DNA of 64,000 nucleotides from Dyella jiangningensis. GTDB lineage: Bacteria > Pseudomonadota > Gammaproteobacteria > Xanthomonadales > Rhodanobacteraceae. Below the pieces are notes generated by a model. The model searched no databases and was not told where the DNA came from. It saw only the letters and a program-made list of their open reading frames with translations. How positions within the stretch are numbered: position 1 is the first letter of the stretch; each line of letters begins with the position of its first letter. The stretch covers positions 1,116,001 through 1,180,000 of the forward strand of contig CP007444.1 in assembly GCA_000632805.1 (NCBI GenBank), read 5' to 3'. Shown here one piece after another: positions 45,792 through 56,434 of the stretch. The position numbers were made by a program, and so were the translations under genes.

Positions 45792-45795
45792 CCCG

Positions 45796-47829
45796 ATGGA
45801 ACTGTCTACCTCCATTTTGCTGACCATCGCGCTGGCGCCGCTCGTCGGATGCCTGCTCGCGGGCTTCTTCGGCCGCTTCATCGGCCGGGCCGGCGCGCAC
45901 ACGGTGACCATCCTCGGCGTGGCGCTCGCCTGCGGTCTGTCGATCTACGTGCTGTACCAGCTCACCGCCGGCGGCGCTTCGATCTACAACCAGAACATCT
46001 ACACCTGGTTCGAGATCGGCCAGTACTCCGCGCACGTGGGTTTCCTGATCGACCGTCTCACCGCCATGATGATGGTGGTGGTCACCTTCGTGTCGCTGCT
46101 GGTGCATATCTACACCATCGGCTACATGCATGAGGATCCGGGTTACCAGCGCTTCTTCAGCTACATCTCGCTGTTCACCTTCTCGATGTTGATGCTCGTG
46201 ATGAGCAACAACTTCATGCAGCTGTTCTTCGGCTGGGAAGCGGTGGGCCTGGTCTCGTACCTGCTGATCGGTTTCTGGTTCAAGCGCCCGACCGCCATCT
46301 TCGCCAACCTCAAGGCGTTCGTGGTCAACCGCGTGGGCGACTTCGGCTTCCTGCTCGGCATCGCCGGTGTGCTGTATTTCCTCGGCACCCTGGATTACGC
46401 CACCGCGTTCTCTGCTGCGCCGACCCTGGTGGGCAAGACGCTGCAGATCACGCAGAACACCCATTGGGATGCCGCCACGGTCATCTGCATCTTCCTGTTC
46501 ATCGGCGCGATGGGTAAGTCGGCCCAGGTGCCGCTGCATGTGTGGCTGCCGGACTCGATGGAAGGCCCGACCCCGATCTCCGCGCTGATCCACGCCGCGA
46601 CGATGGTGACGGCCGGCATCTTCATGGTGGCGCGCATGTCGCCGCTGTTCGAACTGTCGGACACCGCGCTGAGCTTCGTGATGGTGATCGGCGCCACTGG
46701 TGCCTTGTTCACGGGTCTTATCGGCATCGTGCAGAACGACATCAAGCGCGTCGTCGCGTACTCCACGCTGTCGCAGCTGGGTTACATGACGGTGGCACTG
46801 GGCGTGTCGGCCTACGCTGGCGCCGTGTTCCACCTGATGACCCATGCCTTCTTCAAGGCGCTGCTGTTCCTGGGCGCGGGCTCGGTGATCATCGCCATGC
46901 ACCACGAACAGGACATGCGCTACATGGGCGGCCTGCGCAAGTACATGCCGATCACCTGGATCACCATGTGGATCGGCTCGCTGGCGCTGTGCGGCGTGCC
47001 GTTCTTCGCGGGCTTCTATTCGAAGGACGCGATCATCGAAGCCGTCGGTGAGTCGCATCGCTGGGGCCACGTCTACGCATACGTCTGCGTGATGGCCGGT
47101 GCCTTCGTGACCGCGCTGTACACCTTCCGCCAGATGTACCTGACGTTCCACGGCAAGGAGCGCTTCACGGTGGTGCACGACCATGGCCATGGCCACCACG
47201 TCGAGCACAAGGACGATCACGGTCACCACGAGCCGGGCATCATGCACGAGACGCCGCATGAGACGCCGTGGGTGGTGACGCTGCCGCTGATCCTGCTGGC
47301 GATTCCGTCGATCGTGATCGGTGCCTTCGCCATCAAGCCGTTGCTTTACGGCGAGTGGTTCGGTTCGGCGATTCATGTCAACGAAGCGAACAACGTGCTC
47401 GGCGAGGTCGGCAAGGAGTTCCACAGCTGGCTGGGAATGGCGTTGCATGGTTTCACCCAGCTGCCATTCCTGCTGGTGCTGACCGCGTTTGCGATCCAGA
47501 CCTATATCTACCTGTTCAACCCGTCGGTGGCCGATCGCATCAAGAATGCGCTCAAGCCGATCTACAACGTGCTCAACCACAAGTACTGGTTCGACGCGGT
47601 GTATTACATCGTGTTCGCCCGTGGCGGCATGGCGCTGGGTCGTGCCCTGTGGAAGGGCGGTGACGCGGCGGTGATCGACGGCGTGCTCGTCGACGGTTCA
47701 GCTGGCCTGGTGGATCGCATTGCAGGCGGCGTGCGCCGCCTGCAGTCCGGTTATCTCTATCACTACGCCTTCGCAATGATTCTCGGCCTTATCCTGCTGC
47801 TCGGCGGGTATTGGCTGGTCGGGCAATAA
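45796..47829 (+). CDS. nuoL: NADH-quinone oxidoreductase subunit L
   Basis: Large antiporter-like proton-pumping subunit, 677 residues. Key segments are MHEDPGYQRFFSYISLF, FFGWEAVGLVSYLLIGFW (with the conserved Glu) and GKSAQVPLHVWLPDSMEGPTP (with the conserved Lys), each visible in order. A His-rich loop at about 458-490 contains HDHGHGHHVEHKDDHGHH, a lineage feature of unclear purpose. The long C-terminal helix region is intact. Confidence 0.97.
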   Translation: MELSTSILLTIALAPLVGCLLAGFFGRFIGRAGAHTVTILGVALACGLSIYVLYQLTAGGASIYNQNIYTWFEIGQYSAHVGFLIDRLTAMMMVVVTFVSLLVHIYTIGYMHEDPGYQRFFSYISLFTFSMLMLVMSNNFMQLFFGWEAVGLVSYLLIGFWFKRPTAIFANLKAFVVNRVGDFGFLLGIAGVLYFLGTLDYATAFSAAPTLVGKTLQITQNTHWDAATVICIFLFIGAMGKSAQVPLHVWLPDSMEGPTPISALIHAATMVTAGIFMVARMSPLFELSDTALSFVMVIGATGALFTGLIGIVQNDIKRVVAYSTLSQLGYMTVALGVSAYAGAVFHLMTHAFFKALLFLGAGSVIIAMHHEQDMRYMGGLRKYMPITWITMWIGSLALCGVPFFAGFYSKDAIIEAVGESHRWGHVYAYVCVMAGAFVTALYTFRQMYLTFHGKERFTVVHDHGHGHHVEHKDDHGHHEPGIMHETPHETPWVVTLPLILLAIPSIVIGAFAIKPLLYGEWFGSAIHVNEANNVLGEVGKEFHSWLGMALHGFTQLPFLLVLTAFAIQTYIYLFNPSVADRIKNALKPIYNVLNHKYWFDAVYYIVFARGGMALGRALWKGGDAAVIDGVLVDGSAGLVDRIAGGVRRLQSGYLYHYAFAMILGLILLLGGYWLVGQ

Positions 47830-47842
47830 GGGAACCTGCTCC

Positions 47843-49351
47843 ATGTTCAATCATTTGCTCAGCCTGCTGATCTGGCTCCCCATCGTGGGTGCCATCCCCG
47901 TGCTGCTCGCCGGCTCCAGCCGACCGAACGCCGCGCGCTGGATCTCGCTGCTGGTGGCCATCGCCACCTTCGCGGTCAGCCTCTACCTGCTGCCTCAGTA
48001 CAACGCGGCCGATGCCGCCAAGCAGATGGTGGAAGACCACCTCTGGATCGCCGGCCTCAACGTGCACTATGCACTGGGCGTCGACGGCATCGCCATCGCG
48101 CTGATCCTGCTGACGACGCTGGTGGGCATCCTGGTCATCGTGGGCGCCTGGGAAGTCATCCAGGTCAACCCGCACCAGTACATGGCCGCCATGCTGGTGC
48201 TCGAAGGCCTGATGATCGGCGTGTTCTGCGCCACCGACGCGTTGCTGTTCTACGTGTTCTTCGAGGCCATGCTGATCCCGATGTTCATTCTCATCGGTGT
48301 CTGGGGTGGCCCGCGTCGCGTCTATGCCACGCTGAAGTTCTTCATCTACACGTTCTTCGGCTCCATCTTCATGCTGGTGGGCCTGATCTACCTGTACCTG
48401 AAGGCGGGCACGTTCGATCTCGCCCAGCTGGCCGCGCTGCCGTTGAGCATGAAGGAGCAGACCTGGCTGTTCTTCGCCTTCCTCATCGCCTTCGCGGTGA
48501 AGGTGCCGATGGTGCCGGTGCATACCTGGCTGCCGGACGCCCACGTGGAAGCGCCAACCGGTGGCTCTGTGGTGCTGGCCGCGGTGATGCTGAAGATCGG
48601 TGGCTACGGTTTCCTGCGCTTCTCGCTGCCGATCACGCCGGATGCCTCCGAGGCTTACGCGTGGGTGGTGATCGGCCTGAGCCTGATCGCGGTGATCTAC
48701 ATCGGCTACATCGCGCTGGTGCAGGAGGACATGAAGAAGCTGGTGGCGTACTCCTCCGTGGCGCACATGGGCTTCGTCACCCTGGGCATCTTCATCGCCT
48801 TCATGCTGGTGCGTGACAACAACAGCCTGGACGCCGCCAAGCTGGGCGTGCAGGGCGCCATGGTGCAGATGATTTCGCACGGTTTCGTGTCGGGCGCGAT
48901 GTTCTCGTGCATCGGCGTGCTGTACGACCGCCTGCACACCCGCCAGATCAAGGACTACGGCGGCGTCATCAACGTGATGCCGTGGTTCGGCTTCTTCTAC
49001 GTGCTGTTCGCCATGGCCAATTGCGGCATGCCGGGCACCAGCGGGTTCGTGGGCGAGTTCCAGGTGATCCTGGCCAGCTTCCAGGCCAATGTGTGGATCG
49101 CGCTGTTCGCGGCTTTCACGCTCATCATCAGCGCGGCTTACACGCTGTACCTGGTCAAGCGCGTGCTGTGGGGCGACATCACCAATCCGCACGTGGCCGA
49201 GATGAAGGACATCAATGGCCGCGAGTGGTTCGTGCTGGGCGTCTTCGCCGCGGGCACGCTGGTGCTGGGCATCTGGCCGGAACCGCTGGTCCATCTGATG
49301 GACAGCTCGGTGTCACAGCTGGTCACGCAGCTTGGCAATCACAAGATCTAA
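47843..49351 (+). CDS. nuoM: NADH-quinone oxidoreductase subunit M
   Basis: Antiporter-like proton-pumping subunit of 502 residues and about fourteen helices. The conserved FYVFFEAMLIPMFILIGVWGG and VKVPMVPVHTWLPDAHVEAP segments hold the key Glu and Lys. VAYSSVAHMGFVTLGIF is also typical. Confidence 0.97.
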   Translation: MFNHLLSLLIWLPIVGAIPVLLAGSSRPNAARWISLLVAIATFAVSLYLLPQYNAADAAKQMVEDHLWIAGLNVHYALGVDGIAIALILLTTLVGILVIVGAWEVIQVNPHQYMAAMLVLEGLMIGVFCATDALLFYVFFEAMLIPMFILIGVWGGPRRVYATLKFFIYTFFGSIFMLVGLIYLYLKAGTFDLAQLAALPLSMKEQTWLFFAFLIAFAVKVPMVPVHTWLPDAHVEAPTGGSVVLAAVMLKIGGYGFLRFSLPITPDASEAYAWVVIGLSLIAVIYIGYIALVQEDMKKLVAYSSVAHMGFVTLGIFIAFMLVRDNNSLDAAKLGVQGAMVQMISHGFVSGAMFSCIGVLYDRLHTRQIKDYGGVINVMPWFGFFYVLFAMANCGMPGTSGFVGEFQVILASFQANVWIALFAAFTLIISAAYTLYLVKRVLWGDITNPHVAEMKDINGREWFVLGVFAAGTLVLGIWPEPLVHLMDSSVSQLVTQLGNHKI

Positions 49352-49367
49352 GCAGGACTGACTGATC

Positions 49368-50807
49368 ATGCCGAATTTCAATGACATTCTGATCCTGCTG
49401 CCGGAGCTGTATCTGGTGGCGGCAGCGTGCTTGCTGCTGCTCCTGGATGCCTTCATGAAGGCGGAACAGCGTCCGCTGCTGCATTGGCTTTCCATCGCCG
49501 TGCTGCTGGTGGCGATCTACCTGGTGGTGGGCGGCCAGCCCAGCCAGCCGGTCACGGCCTTCAGTGGCATGTTCGTGCGTGACGGCGTGGCCGAGATCCT
49601 CAAGGTCTTCGCGCTGCTCGCCACCGCCCTGGTGTTCGTCTACGCCAAGCCGTACCTGATCGACCGCAAGCTGTTCGTCGGCGAGTTCTACACGCTGTCG
49701 ATCTTCGCGGTGATCGGCATCATGCTGCTGGTCTCGGCCGGCAGCTTGGTCACGGTGTACCTGGGCCTGGAACAGCTCACGCTGTCCTCCTATGCGCTGG
49801 TCGCCCTGAATCGCGATTCGCGCCTGTCCTCGGAAGCGGCGATCAAATACTTCGTGCTGGGCGCGCTGGCGTCGGGCATGCTGCTGTACGGCATGTCGAT
49901 GGTCTACGGCGCCACCGGGACGCTGGATCTGGCGCGCCTGCACATGGCAGCGACCCATACGGGCATGCCGCACCTGCTGGTGTTCGGCCTGATCTTCATG
50001 ATCGTGGGCATCGCCTTCAAGCTGGGTGCGGCGCCGTTCCACATGTGGATTCCGGACGTCTACCAGGGCTCGCCGACGGCTGTGACCATCTTCATCGGCT
50101 CCGCGCCGAAGCTGGCCGCGTTCGGCATGGCTTACCGCCTGCTGGCTTCGGGCCTGGGTGACCTGTCACAGCACTGGCAGCTGATGTTGGCCTGCCTGGC
50201 GGTCCTGTCGCTGGCGATCGGCAACATCGTGGCCATCGTGCAGAGCAATCTCAAGCGTCTGCTCGCGTATTCGACCATCTCGCACATGGGTTACCTGCTG
50301 CTGGGTCTGGTCAACGCGGGCCCCGAGGGTTACGCCGCGGCGCTGTTCTACGCGATCAGCTACGCGCTGATGGGTACGGCGGCTTTCGGCGTGATCCTGG
50401 CGCTGGCACGTGCCGGTTTCGAGTGCGAAGAGATCGACGATCTCAAGGGGCTGAACCAGCGTTCGCCGTGGGCTGCGTTCCTCATGATGCTGGTGATGTT
50501 CTCGCTGGCCGGCGTTCCGCCGCTGTTCGGCTTCTTCGCCAAGCTGCTGGTGCTGCAGGCCGCGATCCACGCCGGCTTCCTGTGGCTGGCCATCGTCGGC
50601 GCGGTGTTCGCCATCATCGGCCTCTACTATTACCTGCGCGTGGTCAAGGTGATGTACTTCGACAAGCCGGTCGAAGGCACCGAAGTGCGCCTGCAGGGCG
50701 ACGTATCGGTTCGCCTGGTCCTCTCGTTGAATGTGTTGGCGCTGCTGGTCCTAGGCTTGGCCTGGGGCCCGCTGTTTGGCTGGTGCCAGCGCGTCTTCGT
50801 CGGTTGA
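49368..50807 (+). CDS. nuoN: NADH-quinone oxidoreductase subunit N
   Basis: Last antiporter-like subunit, 479 residues. It shows YLGLEQLTLSSYALVAL, KYFVLGALASGMLLYGMSM and KLGAAPFHMWIPDVYQGSP. It ends the fourteen-gene operon; only about 70 bases separate it from the next promoter, and no strong terminator was seen after it. Confidence 0.97.
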   Translation: MPNFNDILILLPELYLVAAACLLLLLDAFMKAEQRPLLHWLSIAVLLVAIYLVVGGQPSQPVTAFSGMFVRDGVAEILKVFALLATALVFVYAKPYLIDRKLFVGEFYTLSIFAVIGIMLLVSAGSLVTVYLGLEQLTLSSYALVALNRDSRLSSEAAIKYFVLGALASGMLLYGMSMVYGATGTLDLARLHMAATHTGMPHLLVFGLIFMIVGIAFKLGAAPFHMWIPDVYQGSPTAVTIFIGSAPKLAAFGMAYRLLASGLGDLSQHWQLMLACLAVLSLAIGNIVAIVQSNLKRLLAYSTISHMGYLLLGLVNAGPEGYAAALFYAISYALMGTAAFGVILALARAGFECEEIDDLKGLNQRSPWAAFLMMLVMFSLAGVPPLFGFFAKLLVLQAAIHAGFLWLAIVGAVFAIIGLYYYLRVVKVMYFDKPVEGTEVRLQGDVSVRLVLSLNVLALLVLGLAWGPLFGWCQRVFVG

Positions 50808-50877
50808 TGTGCATCGTGGCGGATGCTTCCGTCACGATGTTTTTGAAGAAGTACTGAAATAATTTTGCGAAACAGGC

Positions 50878-50906
50878 TTGCAAGAAATCGGCCATCTCGC
50901 TAATAT
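50878..50906 (+). promoter_or_regulatory. Strong sigma70 promoter for tRNA-fMet and rimP-nusA
   Basis: TTGCAA, an optimal 17-base spacer and TAATAT, ending 13 bases before the tRNA. It is the best promoter match in the window. Confidence 0.8.
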
Positions 50907-50919
50907 CTTCGGACTCTGA

Positions 50920-50996
50920 TGCGGGGTGGAGCAGTCTGGCAGCTCGTCGGGCTCATAACCCGAAGGTCGCAGGTTCGAATCCTGCCCCCGCTACCA
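50920..50996 (+). tRNA. Initiator tRNA-fMet (anticodon CAT)
   Basis: 77 nt with encoded CCA. The anticodon CAT is at 50954-50956 on a stem ending in three G-C pairs (GGG/CCC), the initiator hallmark. The second acceptor hallmark is an unpaired first position: U1 faces U72, where E. coli has C1/A72. The remaining acceptor stem GCGGGG/CCCCGC is perfect. It heads the rimP-nusA-infB cluster as metY does in E. coli. Confidence 0.95.
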
Positions 50997-51014
50997 GATC
51001 TTTCTTAGAACAAG

Positions 51015-51038
51015 AAAGCCTCCTCGTGAGGCTTTTTT
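51015..51038 (+). terminator. Intrinsic terminator after tRNA-fMet
   Basis: Arms AAAGCCTC and GAGGCTTT with a five-base loop and six T residues in all, 18 bases after the tRNA. Some readthrough into rimP is expected from the E. coli model. Confidence 0.85.
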
Positions 51039-51142
51039 GTTGGGCGCAAGGAAGCGTCGCACATGTGTCACACGCCGCTTCGATGCTGGCTGCGCCAAGG
51101 TGCCCCGGAAGAGTCTGGATGGGTCGGGACATCGGCGAGGAT

Positions 51143-51187
51143 GCTCTCCTTGAAGAGCAGGGAATGGGCCGCTTGAGCCCATTTTTT
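51143..51187 (+). terminator. Leader hairpin plus second intrinsic terminator before rimP
   Basis: A GCTCT/AGAGC hairpin (51143-51158) is followed closely by AATGGGC/GCCCATT (51163-51183) running into six T residues. It ends 30 bases before the rimP ATG. The position suggests attenuation of the rimP-nusA-infB operon. Confidence 0.75.
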
Positions 51188-51216
51188 GTTTCTGGCGACC
51201 GTACGGTAGACGAATC

Positions 51217-51732
51217 ATGGATACGCAGGCACTAGCTCAACGCTTCACCGAAGTCCTGGCCGATCTGGGCCTGGAATGCATTGGCGTGGAGTTCACCCCG
51301 TCGCAGGGGCAGAGTACTCTGCGTGTCTACCTGGACGCCGAGGGCCGCGAGGTCAACCTCGATGACTGCGAAGCTGCCAGCCGTGAGCTGTCGGCGATGC
51401 TGGACGTTGAGGACCCGATTCCGGGCCACTATGTATTGGAAGTTTCTTCCCCCGGCATCGACCGTCCGCTGTTCACCGCGGCGCAGTTCGCCAAGGTGTC
51501 CGGGACGGAAGTGAAGGTATTGCTGAAGGCGCCCCTGGAAGGACGCCGCCGCTTGCGCGGCAAGGTGATCTCGGTGGACGGCGAGAGGATCTCGCTGGAA
51601 GCAGAGGGGAAGACCTTCGAGTTCGACCACGACGCGGTGGAAAGCGCGCGCGTGGTACCCGATTGGGCAGCGCTCGGTTACGTGCCGCAGCCCAAGCCGG
51701 GCAAGAAACCGGGCAAGAAGGCCTCGAAGTAA
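51217..51732 (+). CDS. rimP: Ribosome maturation factor RimP
   Basis: Small-subunit maturation factor, 171 residues. The N-terminal domain has [24 protein letters not shown] and the family [12 protein letters not shown] motif (about 82-94), followed by an Sm-like C-terminal domain. The C-terminus is Lys-rich ([12 protein letters not shown]). It is the first protein gene of the nusA operon. Confidence 0.95.
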   Translation: MDTQALAQRFTEVLADLGLECIGVEFTPSQGQSTLRVYLDAEGREVNLDDCEAASRELSAMLDVEDPIPGHYVLEVSSPGIDRPLFTAAQFAKVSGTEVKVLLKAPLEGRRRLRGKVISVDGERISLEAEGKTFEFDHDAVESARVVPDWAALGYVPQPKPGKKPGKKASK

Positions 51733-51780
51733 ATCAATCGAAAACCGATCGGCGCCAGCGGCGTCTACGGAGTTGCTGCA

Positions 51781-53286
51781 ATGAGCAAAGAACTTTTGCT
51801 GGTGGTTGACGCGGTCGCCAATGAAAAGGGCGTGTCGCGTGAAGTGATTTTCCAGGCCATGGAAGCGGCGCTTGCGTCCGCGGCCAAGAAGCGCTATCCG
51901 GACGAAGATCCGGATATCCATGTGACCATCGACCGCCACAGCGGTGACTACGAGACGTTCCGTCGCTGGGAAATCATCGCCGACGACGGCGAGATGGAGT
52001 CCCCGTTCCACCAGGTGCGCCTGATGGACGCCGTCGACGAACGTGAAGACTCGCAGGTCGGCGAGTACATCGAGACGCAGATCGAGAATGCCGAATTCGG
52101 CCGCATTGCCGCACAGGCCGCCAAGCAGGTGATCGTGCAGCGCGTGCGCGAGGCCGAGCGCCAGCAGGTCGTCGATGCGTTCCAGGAGCGCGTGGGCGAG
52201 CTGGTCACCGGCATCGTCAAGCGCGTCGAGCGCGGCAACGTCTACCTCGACCTGGGCGGCAACGCCGAGGCCTTCATCCCGCGCGACAAGACGATTCCGC
52301 GTGAATCGGCCCGCGTCGGCGACCGCGTCCGCGGTTACCTCTACGAGGTGCGTTCTGAAGCCCGCGGCCCGCAGCTGTTCGTGTCGCGCGCCGCGCCGGA
52401 GTTCATGATCGAGCTGTTCAAGCTCGAAGTGCCAGAAGTCGGCCAGGGCCTGGTCGAGATCAAGGGCTGCGCCCGCGATCCGGGCGACCGCGCCAAGATC
52501 GCCGTGGTGGCCCACGATACGCGCACCGATCCCATCGGCGCCTGCATCGGCATGCGCGGTTCGCGCGTGCAGGCCGTGTCCAACGAGCTCAATGGCGAGC
52601 GTGTGGACATCATCCTGTGGCACGAGAACCAGGCGCAGTACGTCATCAACGCGATGGCGCCGGCCGAAGTCCAGTCCATCATCATGGACGAAGAAAAGCA
52701 CTCGATGGATATCGCCGTGGCCGAGGACAAGCTGTCCCAGGCCATCGGCCGCGGTGGCCAGAACGTGCGCCTCGCCAGCAAGCTCACCGGCTGGCAGCTC
52801 AACGTGATGACGCAGGACCAGGTGGCCGCCAAGAGCGAGGCCGAGCAGGAAGCGGCACGCCAGCTCTTTATGGACAAGCTGGAAGTGGACCAGGAGATCG
52901 CCAACATCCTCGTGCAGGAAGGCTTCTCCAGCGTCGAAGAAATCGCCTACGTGCCCAGCGCCGAGCTGCTGGCGGTCGAAGGCTTCGACGAGGACATCGT
53001 CGAGGAACTGCGCGCCCGCGCCCGCGACGCGCTGCTGACCGAAGCGTTGGCGGTGGAGGAGAGCATCGACGAGCACCAGCCGTCGGAAGAGCTCCTGCAG
53101 CTGCCGGGCATGGACGAGGCCACCGCGTACGCGCTGGCGGCTCGCGAAGTGGTGACGATGGACGATCTGGCCGACCTCGCGGTTGACGACCTGATCGACA
53201 TCGAAGGCATGAACGAAGATCGCGCTGCAGCGCTGATCATGGCTGCACGCGCGCCGATGATCGAGCGTCTGGAGAAGGGTGGCTAA
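51781..53286 (+). CDS. nusA: Transcription termination/antitermination factor NusA
   Basis: RNA polymerase-associated elongation factor, 501 residues. In order: N-terminal polymerase-binding domain (about 1-125), S1 domain (about 135-200, [15 protein letters not shown]), two KH domains (about 230-345, [17 protein letters not shown] and [16 protein letters not shown]). Two C-terminal acidic helix-hairpin-helix repeats (about 370-495) follow, as in gammaproteobacteria. In E. coli NusA represses its own operon, which fits the leader terminators upstream of rimP. Confidence 0.97.
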   Translation: MSKELLLVVDAVANEKGVSREVIFQAMEAALASAAKKRYPDEDPDIHVTIDRHSGDYETFRRWEIIADDGEMESPFHQVRLMDAVDEREDSQVGEYIETQIENAEFGRIAAQAAKQVIVQRVREAERQQVVDAFQERVGELVTGIVKRVERGNVYLDLGGNAEAFIPRDKTIPRESARVGDRVRGYLYEVRSEARGPQLFVSRAAPEFMIELFKLEVPEVGQGLVEIKGCARDPGDRAKIAVVAHDTRTDPIGACIGMRGSRVQAVSNELNGERVDIILWHENQAQYVINAMAPAEVQSIIMDEEKHSMDIAVAEDKLSQAIGRGGQNVRLASKLTGWQLNVMTQDQVAAKSEAEQEAARQLFMDKLEVDQEIANILVQEGFSSVEEIAYVPSAELLAVEGFDEDIVEELRARARDALLTEALAVEESIDEHQPSEELLQLPGMDEATAYALAAREVVTMDDLADLAVDDLIDIEGMNEDRAAALIMAARAPMIERLEKGG

Positions 53287-53301
53287 CCGCGGGCGGCAGC
53301 G

Positions 53302-53347
53302 CCCTGGATGGGTGCGCCGAGGAAGGCTGAGACGCCTTCCACCAGGG
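53302..53347 (+). other. Nested hairpin in the nusA-infB spacer
   Basis: GGAAGGC-TGAGAC-GCCTTCC forms a 7-bp stem (53321-53340), enclosed by CCCTGG and CCAGGG. There is no T-run after it, so processing or translation control is more likely than termination. Confidence 0.5.
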
Positions 53348-53410
53348 ATGGAGGTGGTTGTGCGGAAGTGACTGCATGGCCTGGCGCGGGAACGGCGGAG
53401 AAAGAACACG

Positions 53411-56275
53411 ATGTCGGACGTAACGATCAAACAACTCGCCAAGGTACTTGGCATGCCGGTGGACAAGCTGCTCGGACAGCTGGCCGAGGCCGGTATGAAA
53501 TTCTCCGATCCGGAGCAGATCATCAGCAGCACCGAGAAGGTGAAGCTGCTGGGCTTCCTGCGCCGCACCCACGGTAAGGGCGAACTCGCCGCCACCGAAT
53601 CGGATGACAGCTCGCCACGCCAGATCACGCTCAAGCGCCGCAAGGTGAGTGAGCTGAAGGTGGCCACGCCTGGCGCCCGCGGCGCCGCTGGCGCCAAGAC
53701 GGTGAACGTCGAAGTCCGCGCCAAGCGCACCTATGTCAAGCGCAGCGTCATTGCCGAAGAAGCCGGCAGCGACGTCGAGCGCGAGGACGCCGTGCGCAAG
53801 CTGCAGGAATCCCAGCAGCAGCGCGACCACGAAGAGAACGAGCGCCTGGAGGCGGATCGCCGCCGCCAGGAAGACGCGCATCAGCGCGAAGCGGAAGCGC
53901 AGCGCCAGCGCGAAGCCGAGGAAGAGCAGCGCCGCCAGCAGCAGGCCGCAGAAGCCGAAGCCGCCGTGCGTGCGCACGAGCAGGCGCAGCGCGCCGCTGT
54001 TGCGGAAACTGCCGCTCCCGAGTCGGTGGAAGCGCCTCTCGAAGCATCGGAGAAGTCGGCGGCTGCGGTCGTCGAGCCTGCGGTGCAGCGCATCGATCAC
54101 AGCTCGCTCGGCATGATCGTGCCGACCATTCACGAGCCGCGCCGCCGCGAGAAGAAGGTCGTCATTACGCCGGCCCCCGCAGCGTCGAAGACAGCCCCGG
54201 CAGGGACGAAGCCCGCGCCTGGGACGGCGCCGGCTGCCAACCGTCCAGCCCAGGCTGCAGCGGGTGCTGCGGCGCCGGCCGCTGGCGCGACGGGCGACAG
54301 TCGCAACAAGGCCCGTCATGGCCGTGACCGTGACGACACGCCGGGCGGCAAGCGTTTTGCCGCGGGCGAGCTGCATCTGAGCGATGCCGATCGCGCGCGC
54401 CGTTCCAACAACAAGCGTGGCAAGCCCGGCAAGGGCCCGAATCGCGACGCGCCCCGCGGTGGCTCCCCGGCCTCCAGCGGTCCGCACGGCTTCACGCGTC
54501 CGACCGCAGCGGTCGTGCGCGAAGTCGTGATCGGTGACAACAACGTGGTCGCCGATCTCGCCAACAAGATGGCGGTCAAGGGTTCGGAAGTGGTCAAGGC
54601 CCTCTTCAAGATGGGCGTGATGGCCACCATCAACCAGACCATCGACCACGACACCGCGGTGCTGGTGGTCGAGGAGCTCGGCCATACGCCGGTGGCGGTG
54701 AGCGAAAACAACGCCGAAGCCGCGCTGGCTGCCCACACGCAGAATGCCGAGCTGGAGGGTGAGAAGAAGCCGCGTCCGCCGGTGGTCACCATCATGGGCC
54801 ACGTCGACCACGGCAAGACCTCGACGCTCGACTACATTCGTCGCACCAAGGTCGCTTCGGGCGAGGCGGGCGGCATCACGCAGCATATCGGCGCGTACCA
54901 CGTGGAAACGCCCAAGGGCGTCATCACGTTCCTGGATACCCCGGGCCACGCGGCGTTCACCTCGATGCGTGCCCGCGGCGCCCAGTCCACCGACATCGTG
55001 GTGCTGGTGGTTGCGGCCGACGACGGCGTCATGCCGCAGACGGCCGAGGCCGTGCAGCATGCGCGCGCCGCCAAGGTGCCGCTGATCGTCGCGCTCAACA
55101 AGATGGACAAGTCCGACGCTAACCCGGACCACGTCAAGCAGGGCCTCGGCAACCTGGAAGTGATTCCGGAAGAGTGGGGCGGTGACACGCCGTTCGTGCC
55201 GATCTCGGCCAAGACCGGCATGGGCATCGACGACCTGCTCGACGCGATCTTGGTGCAGGCCGAGGTGATGGAGCTGACCGCCGTCGAAGACGGCCCGGCC
55301 TCCGGCGTGGTGATCGAATCCAGCCTTGACCGCGGTCGCGGTCCGGTGGCCACCGTGCTCGTGCAGCAGGGTACGCTCAAGCGTGGCGACTTCGTGGTGT
55401 GCGGCATCGAGTACGGCCGCATGCGCGCGCTGATCGACGAGAACGGCAAAACCGTGCAGGAAGCCGGTCCGTCGATCCCGGTGCAGGTGCTGGGTCTGTC
55501 CGGCGTGCCGGAATCGGGTGACGACTTCGTGGTCGTGGCCGACGAGCGCCTCGCCCGCGAAGTGGCGGCCGAACGCCAGCTCAAGCGTCGCGAAACGCGC
55601 ATGGTCAGCAAGGCCAACCGCCTTGAGGACATCATGGCCCAGATGGGGCAGGGTGCCGAGCAGCAGACGCTCAACATCCTGGTCAAGGCCGACGTGCAGG
55701 GTTCGGTGCAGGCGCTGCGCGAGTCGCTCAGCCAGATCGGCAACGAGAACGTGAAGGTCAACGTGATCGCGGCCGGCGTCGGCGGCATCACCGAGTCCGA
55801 CGCGACGCTGGCTGCCGCCTCCAAGGCGCTGGTGATCGGCTTTAATGTCCGTGCCGACGCCTCGGCCCGCAAGGTGATCGACACCTCCGGCCTCGACGTC
55901 CGCTACTTCTCGATCATTTATGACGTGATCGACCAGGTGAAGCAGGCCGCTTCGGGTCTGCTGGGCAAGGAAGTGCGCGAAGAGATCATCGGCGTGGCGC
56001 AGGTCCGCGAGGTCTTCCGCAGCTCCAAGTTCGGCGCGGTGGCCGGTTGCATGGTCATCGAAGGCACGGTCAAGCGCAGCAAGCCCATCCGCGTGCTGCG
56101 CGACAACACCGTGGTCTTCCAGGGCGAGCTGGAGTCGCTGCGTCGCTTCAAGGAGCTGGTCGACGAAGTGCGCAACGGCATGGAATGCGGTATCGCCGTG
56201 AAGCAGTACAACGACGTCAAGGTCGGCGACCAGATCGAGTGCTTCGAGCGTATCGAGGTTGCCCGCACGCTGTGA
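53411..56275 (+). CDS. infB: Translation initiation factor IF-2
   Basis: GTPase that places initiator tRNA on the ribosome, 954 residues. An N-terminal IF2_N domain (about 1-50) is followed by a long Glu/Gln/Arg-rich helical stretch (about 115-200) and an Ala/Pro-rich linker. A second IF2_N domain lies near 365-415. The G domain starts at about 460 with GHVDHGKTS, then DTPGH, NKMD and SAKTG, and beta-barrel and C2 domains complete it. The large N-terminal part is typical of this lineage. Confidence 0.97.
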   Translation: MSDVTIKQLAKVLGMPVDKLLGQLAEAGMKFSDPEQIISSTEKVKLLGFLRRTHGKGELAATESDDSSPRQITLKRRKVSELKVATPGARGAAGAKTVNVEVRAKRTYVKRSVIAEEAGSDVEREDAVRKLQESQQQRDHEENERLEADRRRQEDAHQREAEAQRQREAEEEQRRQQQAAEAEAAVRAHEQAQRAAVAETAAPESVEAPLEASEKSAAAVVEPAVQRIDHSSLGMIVPTIHEPRRREKKVVITPAPAASKTAPAGTKPAPGTAPAANRPAQAAAGAAAPAAGATGDSRNKARHGRDRDDTPGGKRFAAGELHLSDADRARRSNNKRGKPGKGPNRDAPRGGSPASSGPHGFTRPTAAVVREVVIGDNNVVADLANKMAVKGSEVVKALFKMGVMATINQTIDHDTAVLVVEELGHTPVAVSENNAEAALAAHTQNAELEGEKKPRPPVVTIMGHVDHGKTSTLDYIRRTKVASGEAGGITQHIGAYHVETPKGVITFLDTPGHAAFTSMRARGAQSTDIVVLVVAADDGVMPQTAEAVQHARAAKVPLIVALNKMDKSDANPDHVKQGLGNLEVIPEEWGGDTPFVPISAKTGMGIDDLLDAILVQAEVMELTAVEDGPASGVVIESSLDRGRGPVATVLVQQGTLKRGDFVVCGIEYGRMRALIDENGKTVQEAGPSIPVQVLGLSGVPESGDDFVVVADERLAREVAAERQLKRRETRMVSKANRLEDIMAQMGQGAEQQTLNILVKADVQGSVQALRESLSQIGNENVKVNVIAAGVGGITESDATLAAASKALVIGFNVRADASARKVIDTSGLDVRYFSIIYDVIDQVKQAASGLLGKEVREEIIGVAQVREVFRSSKFGAVAGCMVIEGTVKRSKPIRVLRDNTVVFQGELESLRRFKELVDEVRNGMECGIAVKQYNDVKVGDQIECFERIEVARTL

Positions 56276-56331
56276 TCGTGGGACGAGGAGTGAGTAGCGA
56301 GATCGCGAAAGCTCCACGTCCGGCAAGTTCT

Positions 56332-56366
56332 CGAAGCCCGGGCAGCTTTGTCCGGGCTTCGTTTTT
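56332..56366 (+). terminator. Intrinsic terminator between infB and rbfA
   Basis: Perfect 10-bp arms CGAAGCCCGG and CCGGGCTTCG, a ten-base loop and five T residues. It reduces cotranscription of rbfA-truB with infB. Confidence 0.85.
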
Positions 56367-56434
56367 CTACGTAAACTGCGACATTGGCGCCTGCCATGTG
56401 TCTGTCGTCCCCGTGACGACGAAGGAGTTACCCC

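Noticed and set aside
53237..56326. A minus-strand open frame of about 1000 codons opposite infB
   Set aside because: Antisense shadow of a fully conserved gene, with biased composition and no recognisable domain.
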